Source of the DNA: JBAYFX01 sp041666965
Lineage (GTDB): Bacteria; Patescibacteriota; Microgenomatia; UBA12405
Direction: 5' to 3'
Assembly (NCBI GenBank): GCA_041666965.1
Contig: JBAYFX010000014.1
Coordinates: forward strand, 1-19,982
Length of the DNA: 19,982 nucleotides
The notes under the pieces were generated by a model. That model worked only from the letters and a program-made list of their open reading frames with translations, made no database searches and was not told the origin of the DNA. This document shows, in pieces, positions 15,341-19,982 of this stretch (position 1 is its first letter; the number at the start of each line of letters is the position of its first letter). The position numbers and the translations under genes are program-made.

Positions 15341-16926
15341 ATAAAGTTGCCGTAGTCCTAATCGTAATCGCCATGATGGTTGGGGGATGGTTGAGGGTTA
15401 AGGATCTTGATAAAGTTCCGCCGCACTTGGGAAACGACGAAATATCAATTGCTTTTGATTCATATTCAGTTCTAAAAACGGGCAAGGATGAGCATGGAGT
15501 ATTGTTTCCGCTGTCATTTATGTCCCACCGGTCATACAAAGCTCCGCTATATGCGTATGTAAATATCCCCCAAATTATTGTATGGGGCCGGACTGAAAAC
15601 GGAATCAGAATGACTTCGGCAATAGCCGGAATTGTAGCCATTGGGGCGTTGGGGGCAATTGGTAGCCTAATTGGTGGGCCGGGAGTGGCGCTAGCCGGTG
15701 CCTGGCTGACGGCGTTAAGTCCAAAGTTGATTTGGGCTTCAAGAATTGGTTATGAGTCGAATTTAGCCGTAACTGTCGGGTTATTGGCGGTGTTAAGTTT
15801 GTTGGTTTATTTAAAAAATGGGAGAAAGGTGTTTTATGTCATATCTGCTTTAATGTTTGGATTAACGGTGTGGGCATATCACACTTGGTGGGGACTAGGG
15901 CCAATGTTGGCTCTCTTTTTGCCCTTAAAGCTGACTGGTTTAAAAAGATATCGGGCGTGGATTCCGTATTGGTTTTTAGCGATTATGGTGGCTTTGCCAA
16001 TTGCTATTGACTTTGTTGGGGTCCAGTTAAAAGACACTCATAACCGGGCCAGTTCCCAACTGTGGTGGAGGGCCGGTCAAACCACCGATTTTCTAAAAAG
16101 AGATGATGTTAGTAGTTTGAAAAAAGCAGCAACGTTAATAGTAATTCCAGTTAACAATTACATTGATCATTTTTCACTTAACGGTAACTTTAGTAGCGGC
16201 CTGGGCTTATTTGATAAACGGTCCCCGATGGGTCAGGGTTGGTATTTATTACCAACTTTAATTTTGATGATTTTTGGATTAATAAAAGGTCCAAAAATAT
16301 TTGGAAAATATAATGGCGCGCTGGTTGGGTGGTGGTTGTTGTGCCCCATAGTACCAGCAACAACTTCCGGAATGGAGGCGGTCAGAAATTTGGCCATGAT
16401 GGGTCCGGGCTTGCTATTTGCTGGGGGAGGATTGGTGGAAGTCGTGAAAAAATACCGGAGGGTGGGTGGAGTAATTTTGGTGGCTTTGGCCTTTTCTTTT
16501 TGGCAGTTTTATTTGGCTTATTACGTTCATTATCCAAAAACAGTAGGTAACAACTTTCAGTACGGTTATAAACAAGTTTGGGAGAAAATTAAACCCGTGG
16601 CCAGTGAATACCAGCACATCGTGGTAGAACCAAAATTTGGTCGGGATGGTCAATTTGTAGGAGTCCCCCACTTGTACTTTGGTTACTTTGGGGCGTTTGA
16701 GGCCGAAGATATGTTGAAAAGAGTTGACCAAAATGGGACAAAAATTGGCAAGTATGAATTCAGGGGAATTGATTGGTTTGCCGAGCCCTTGCGGGAGGGT
16801 AAGTCAATTTATGTGGTGTCGGCAATCAACTCAGTCGTTGGTGACTGGTATGACAAATTGAAGTTGGTCGATGTAATATCAACCCCCGATGACCAGCGCC
16901 AGTTTTTGATTTATCAGAGTAAATAA
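15337..16926 (+). CDS. GT-C membrane glycosyltransferase (GT39/PMT-like)
   Basis: A 529-residue polytopic protein with about ten hydrophobic segments up to residue 396 and a soluble C-terminal domain (about 397-529). The first outer loop carries HLGNDEISIAFDSY (30-43), with the adjacent acidic D34-E35 pair expected of GT-C catalysis, then LKTGKDEHG (46-54) and SYKAPLYAY (66-74). SRIGYESN (135-142) and YHTWWGLGP (181-189) follow. This pattern is common in bacterial GT39-like proteins that take sugars from polyprenyl-phosphate donors at the outer face. The acceptor (glycan lipid or protein) is unknown. The start is GTG, overlapping the stop of the unknown membrane gene by 4 bp (GTGA); there is no Shine-Dalgarno. 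The stop is one base from the convergent rmlB stop, leaving no space for a hairpin terminator. Confidence 0.88.
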   Translation: MNKVAVVLIVIAMMVGGWLRVKDLDKVPPHLGNDEISIAFDSYSVLKTGKDEHGVLFPLSFMSHRSYKAPLYAYVNIPQIIVWGRTENGIRMTSAIAGIVAIGALGAIGSLIGGPGVALAGAWLTALSPKLIWASRIGYESNLAVTVGLLAVLSLLVYLKNGRKVFYVISALMFGLTVWAYHTWWGLGPMLALFLPLKLTGLKRYRAWIPYWFLAIMVALPIAIDFVGVQLKDTHNRASSQLWWRAGQTTDFLKRDDVSSLKKAATLIVIPVNNYIDHFSLNGNFSSGLGLFDKRSPMGQGWYLLPTLILMIFGLIKGPKIFGKYNGALVGWWLLCPIVPATTSGMEAVRNLAMMGPGLLFAGGGLVEVVKKYRRVGGVILVALAFSFWQFYLAYYVHYPKTVGNNFQYGYKQVWEKIKPVASEYQHIVVEPKFGRDGQFVGVPHLYFGYFGAFEAEDMLKRVDQNGTKIGKYEFRGIDWFAEPLREGKSIYVVSAINSVVGDWYDKLKLVDVISTPDDQRQFLIYQSK

Positions 16927-16927
16927 T

Positions 16928-17944
16928 TTATTTGGTATTGGCTTGAAAGTTGTTGAGTTTTTTGTAAAACTCTTCGGCTTCAGCCTTCGATGCTTGCCAC
17001 CACTGGGTATTGGCTAAATACCAGTCAATAGTCTTTTTGAGTCCGGTTTCGAGGGATTCTTTGGGTTCCCAACCTAAAGTTTCGTTTATTTTTTTCCAAG
17101 ATACCCGGTAATTGTCGTGGGCTGGCCGGTCAGCAACATATTCAATTAAGTCCTCAGACTTACCCATTAAGTTAATTATTTTTTTAACAATATCAATATT
17201 TTGGCAAGACTCTTTTAAGCCGCCAATACAATAGGTCTCCCCGATTATTCCTTTCATAACAACGGCTTCAATGGCCCGGCAGTGGTCGGTTACGTAGAGC
17301 CAGTCACGGATGTTTTCACCTTTACCGTAAACCGGAATTTTAGAATTATTAACCAAGTTGGTGATCAATCTAGGAATGAGTTTTTCCGGGTTTTGGTAGG
17401 GGCCGTAATTGTTGGAACAGTTTGTAATGGTAATGGGTAAGCCAAAGGTTTTAAAAAAAGACAAAACAAAATGGTCGGAGCTGGCTTTGGAGGCGGCGTA
17501 GGGGGAGGTGGGGTCAAAAGAGGTGGTTTCAGAAAACTCCTCAGTAGTATTTGGGTCAACTGTCCCATAAACCTCGTCGGTGGATATGTGGTGAAAGCGG
17601 GTTTTATTAATTAAGGCAGCCTTTAGTAGGGTGTAGGTTCCAAGTACATTGGTTTTAACAAACATTAGGGGGTCATCAATTGACCGGTCCACATGAGACT
17701 CAGCGGCGAAGTGGACAATCAGGTCAACTTGAGAAACTAATTTGTTGACCAAATCAGCGTCAAGAATGTCACCTTGAATAAAGGTGTAGTTAGGTGAAGA
17801 TTCGAGACTTTTTAGATTTTGAGGGTTGGCGGCGTAAGTAATCTTGTCGAGGTTGGTAATGTGATCTTGAGGGTAGCGTTCCCACCAGTAACGAATAAAG
17901 TTAGTTCCAATAAACCCAAGTCCGCCGGTGACAAGTAGTTTCAT
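16928..17944 (-). CDS. rmlB: dTDP-glucose 4,6-dehydratase
   Basis: A 338-residue extended SDR enzyme. Canonical features: GGLGFIG (7-13), NLDKITYAAN (31-40), GDILD (58-62), FAAESHVDRSI (79-89), the catalytic STDEVYG (121-127; T122, D123, E124), YAASK (Y149, K153), NNYGPYQNPEKLIP (178-191), RDWLYVTDH (213-221) and DRPAHDNYR (272-280). It converts dTDP-glucose to dTDP-4-keto-6-deoxyglucose, the second step of dTDP-rhamnose and related deoxysugar synthesis, in the cytoplasm. It is divergent from rmlA, which supplies its substrate. No rmlC or rmlD is in the window, so the final deoxysugar is unknown. The ATG lies 7 bases from the -10-like element, with no ribosome site, consistent with a leaderless mRNA. 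Confidence 0.97.
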   Translation of the reverse strand: MKLLVTGGLGFIGTNFIRYWWERYPQDHITNLDKITYAANPQNLKSLESSPNYTFIQGDILDADLVNKLVSQVDLIVHFAAESHVDRSIDDPLMFVKTNVLGTYTLLKAALINKTRFHHISTDEVYGTVDPNTTEEFSETTSFDPTSPYAASKASSDHFVLSFFKTFGLPITITNCSNNYGPYQNPEKLIPRLITNLVNNSKIPVYGKGENIRDWLYVTDHCRAIEAVVMKGIIGETYCIGGLKESCQNIDIVKKIINLMGKSEDLIEYVADRPAHDNYRVSWKKINETLGWEPKESLETGLKKTIDWYLANTQWWQASKAEAEEFYKKLNNFQANTK

Positions 17945-17967
17945 TAATAAAAGTATATACTAAAGAG
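17945..17967. promoter_or_regulatory. Symmetric divergent promoter of rmlB and rmlA
   Basis: The 23-bp gap between the two start codons contains the perfect 10-bp palindrome AGTATATACT (17952-17961). It provides TATACT -10 hexamers on both strands, ending 6 bases before the rmlA ATG and 7 bases before the rmlB ATG. Transcription starting the usual 6-8 bases after the -10 would begin at or next to each ATG. No convincing -35 was found for either direction, and neither gene has a Shine-Dalgarno sequence. The assignment rests on pattern and spacing. Confidence 0.6.
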
Positions 17968-18690
17968 ATGAAAGGTATCGTACTGGCTGGTGGGAAAGCC
18001 ACCCGACTTAGACCGCTGACTAAAATTACTTCAAAGCAACTATTGCCGGTGTACAACAAACCGATGATTTACTACCCAATAGAAACATTAATTAAGGCGG
18101 GCATCAAAGACATTTTAATTATTATTGCTCCAGACTATTCGGGTCATTTCTTAAACTTATTGGGAAGCGGACGGGATTTTGGGGTGGATTTTTCTTATGA
18201 GATTCAGGAGGAGCCAAAAGGCTTAGCGGATGCTTTCAAGATCGGAGAGAATTTTATAGGAACTGATAATGTAACCATGATTTTGGGTGATAATTTTTTT
18301 GAGGATGACTTTTCAGAATCAATTAAGAGCTTTAAGAGTGGTGCCATGGTGTTTGCTAAAAAGGTCGCGGATCCGGAAAGGTTTGGAGTGGTGGAATTTG
18401 ATAAACACATGAAGGCAGTAAGCATTGAGGAAAAACCAACTAAACCCAAAAGTAATTTTGCTGTGGTTGGTTTGTATACCTATGATAACCGGGTAATTGA
18501 ATTTGCCAAACACTTGGAGCCGTCCCCCCGAGGTGAAATTGAAATAACTGATTTAAACAGAATATATTTGGAAAAGAATGAACTAAATGTAAATATTATT
18601 GAGGGAGTTTGGGAGGATGCGGGAACGTTTGAATCATTATTACGAGTAAGTAACTTTATGGCAAGTCGGGTGAAGGAGTGGCGCGGGTAA
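17968..18690 (+). CDS. rmlA: Glucose-1-phosphate thymidylyltransferase, short form
   Basis: A 240-residue nucleotidyltransferase. It has the signature LAGGKATRLRPLT (6-18), KQLLPVYNKPMIYYPI (23-38), the dTTP-binding EIQEEPKGLADAF (78-90), LGDNFFEDDF (106-115), EEKPTKPKSN (154-163), and WEDAGT (215-220) with the metal-binding aspartate D218. It joins dTTP and glucose-1-phosphate to give dTDP-glucose, the substrate of RmlB. Many bacterial RmlA proteins are about 290 residues; this one ends roughly 50 residues earlier, as in the short RmlA group, so the C-terminal helical allosteric region is missing and feedback control may differ. Upstream is a 23-bp divergent promoter with no ribosome site. 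The last 35 bp overlap the convergent GT-C gene. Confidence 0.95.
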   Translation: MKGIVLAGGKATRLRPLTKITSKQLLPVYNKPMIYYPIETLIKAGIKDILIIIAPDYSGHFLNLLGSGRDFGVDFSYEIQEEPKGLADAFKIGENFIGTDNVTMILGDNFFEDDFSESIKSFKSGAMVFAKKVADPERFGVVEFDKHMKAVSIEEKPTKPKSNFAVVGLYTYDNRVIEFAKHLEPSPRGEIEITDLNRIYLEKNELNVNIIEGVWEDAGTFESLLRVSNFMASRVKEWRG

Positions 18691-19982
18691 GCATAATAAC
18701 TTGGAAGTTGGACTGACAGTTGTAAGAGCGGGCAACAGTTGACGGTCCAAACAAATCAAGTTCGTAAAATTTAGATTTAAGGGGGTCGTAGTTTCCGCCG
18801 TCAACAACTAGGGCCATGGAAGAAGCAGAATCGGGGCTGGTTTCAACGTCAACTATATTACAGCCGGCCTTTCGCAGCAAATAGCGGTGTTCCGGACCGT
18901 TATGAAACGGGTGAAAGCTGGAAGTAACGGCAACAAATAATGGCTGAGTTTCTTTTTGGCAGACTTGGGAAAAACACTGGCTCATTTGGGAGTAGGTGCG
19001 GGCGGCGGGAGCAAAATAAGGAGTTAAACGGGTGGGGTTTAAATAGAGAAGAGAGAAAATGAGAATAATGGGTATTTGAATACGTAAAGAAACTAAGCTA
19101 GTGAGTAAAAAAAATAGTATAAGATGTCCAAAAATGTAGTGGGGCTGAAGAGAAACCGGCAGGACAATGGAAAGAATGATTGTTGCCAGGGTTGAGAATG
19201 AAATTAAGCGGGAGAAGATGCTTTTTGAAGTAAAAAAAAGAAATATGGAAATTATTGATAAAAGAAGCAAAATAACCAGGTTAAAAGTTAGATTACCTGA
19301 GCCTATGGTAAAGGTACCTAGATTGGTAAGTTTTTCTAAGTAACCAAGGTGCTCTTGAGTTGGACTGTTTTTGGTTAAAAGACTGGTGGTTAACAAAAAA
19401 CCGTGCCGAAGTTCAAAAAAAATAGTGGGTAGGTTTAAAGTAAATAGAGATATCCCCAGGGCCAGGTAAACTTGCCATACTTTTTTGCGAAATATTAAGG
19501 GTAAAAAAAGAATAAGTGAAATAAAAGTGGGAGCAATGGAGTAACTCAAAGAAAGGGCGGCCCCCAGAGTCAGGCTAAAAAGCCAAAGCCAGAAACGACT
19601 GAATTTGGGAATTAGTTGGTAAAGTGAAAGAAGGGAAACTAGTAAAAACGGGGTGACAAAACTGGGGTTCCAAACAAAGCGGCTTTGTATAACAAATTGG
19701 GGGTGAATGGCTATTAAAAAATAAGACAATAAAACTAAGTTAACAAGAAACTTGTTAGTTTTAAAAACAATTAAAAGAAAAGCAAAAGCGGATAAATACA
19801 AAAAAGCGTTGGTGATAAGGGCAGAATAGGGTGACTGGCTGGTAAGAACAAAAGCTGGGTAGAGTAAATAAAAGTAGAGGGCCGATTGATTAAAGGGCAG
19901 GGCACTAGTTTGGGGGCCTAAAAGAGGGGGTTTACTTGTGTCTTTCCAGTTTTGAAGGACAAGGGCGTCCCGGCCCATGTCG
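18656..19982 (-). CDS. GT-C membrane glycosyltransferase, 5' end cut by right edge
   Basis: The frame is open to the window edge. The first Met in view (19978) is preceded in frame by Asp, giving DMGRDAL, which matches the D-x-x-RD catalytic loop of GT39-like enzymes, so the true start and TM1 lie outside. Numbering from that Met, KPPLLGPQTS (16-25), R100 with FVWNPSFVTP (101-110), and FELRHGF (188-194) are conserved marks of the family. About nine hydrophobic segments run to residue 313, followed by a soluble C-terminal domain (about 314-440) containing GPEHRYLL (361-368) and VVDGGNYDP (391-399). It probably transfers a sugar from a polyprenyl-phosphate donor at the outer face. Its stop lies 35 bp inside the 3' end of rmlA on the opposite strand. 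It is a third GT-C gene in the locus, distinct from the other two. Confidence 0.86.
   Translation of the reverse strand, partial: DMGRDALVLQNWKDTSKPPLLGPQTSALPFNQSALYFYLLYPAFVLTSQSPYSALITNAFLYLSAFAFLLIVFKTNKFLVNLVLLSYFLIAIHPQFVIQSRFVWNPSFVTPFLLVSLLSLYQLIPKFSRFWLWLFSLTLGAALSLSYSIAPTFISLILFLPLIFRKKVWQVYLALGISLFTLNLPTIFFELRHGFLLTTSLLTKNSPTQEHLGYLEKLTNLGTFTIGSGNLTFNLVILLLLSIISIFLFFTSKSIFSRLISFSTLATIILSIVLPVSLQPHYIFGHLILFFLLTSLVSLRIQIPIILIFSLLYLNPTRLTPYFAPAARTYSQMSQCFSQVCQKETQPLFVAVTSSFHPFHNGPEHRYLLRKAGCNIVDVETSPDSASSMALVVDGGNYDPLKSKFYELDLFGPSTVARSYNCQSNFQVIMLTRATPSPDLP

Noticed and set aside
15279..15641. Minus-strand open frame spanning the unknown membrane gene and the GT-C gene
   Set aside because: It crosses two coupled genes on the opposite strand, and its translation shows no motif or plausible start context.
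1..19982. tRNA, rRNA, CRISPR, insertion sequence or riboswitch
   Set aside because: Essentially all bases are in coding frames with recognisable or membrane-protein products; the only gaps longer than 20 bp are at 12684-12723 and 17945-17967, and no repeat arrays or transposase motifs were seen.

Overview
The window is a densely packed surface-glycan locus. It holds 20 protein-coding genes and no RNA gene, mobile element, CRISPR array or clear terminator. The protein families, near-absence of intergenic DNA, moderate-to-low G+C, TGA used as a stop (standard code, not the Gly-UGA code) and weak Shine-Dalgarno signals suggest a Candidate Phyla Radiation (Patescibacteria) bacterium, most plausibly of the Microgenomates group. 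The taxon is an inference from style and gene content; no phylogenetic marker is present.

Region 1 (1-12683, minus strand) is a single run of 13 genes that overlap by up to 34 bp or are 1-3 bp apart. In transcription order it encodes a GT4 glycosyltransferase, a membrane-anchored DUF192 protein, two GT4 enzymes, a hexapeptide-repeat acyltransferase, an unknown protein with a membrane segment at each end, a GT2 enzyme, an O-antigen ligase/polymerase-like (Wzy_C) protein, a GT-C membrane glycosyltransferase, a GT4, a GT2, a GT4, and a further GT4 that runs off the left edge.

Region 2 (12724-16926, plus strand) diverges from region 1 across a 40-bp gap. It encodes a flippase-like (LPG synthase TM/UPF0104) membrane protein, GalE, an unknown polytopic membrane protein, and a GT-C glycosyltransferase. 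The last three are chained by 4-bp start/stop overlaps.

Region 3 (16928-19982) has rmlB (minus) and rmlA (plus) diverging from a 23-bp gap, followed by a convergent GT-C gene (minus) whose 3' end overlaps rmlA by 35 bp and which is cut by the right edge.

Working model: RmlA and RmlB make dTDP-4-keto-6-deoxyglucose, GalE supplies UDP-galactose-type donors, and cytoplasmic GT4/GT2 enzymes assemble an oligosaccharide that the acyltransferase may decorate. GT-C enzymes then add sugars on the outer face from lipid-phosphate donors, and the Wzy_C protein polymerises the glycan or transfers it to an acceptor. No Wzx-type flippase, no initiating phosphoglycosyl transferase and no rmlC/rmlD lie in the window, so the pathway is incomplete here. 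The most notable points are the two symmetric divergent promoters (one apparently giving leaderless mRNAs for both rmlA and rmlB), the near-absence of Shine-Dalgarno sequences, a GT4 with Lys in place of the second Glu of its EX7E motif, and two uncharacterised membrane proteins embedded in the glycan operons.
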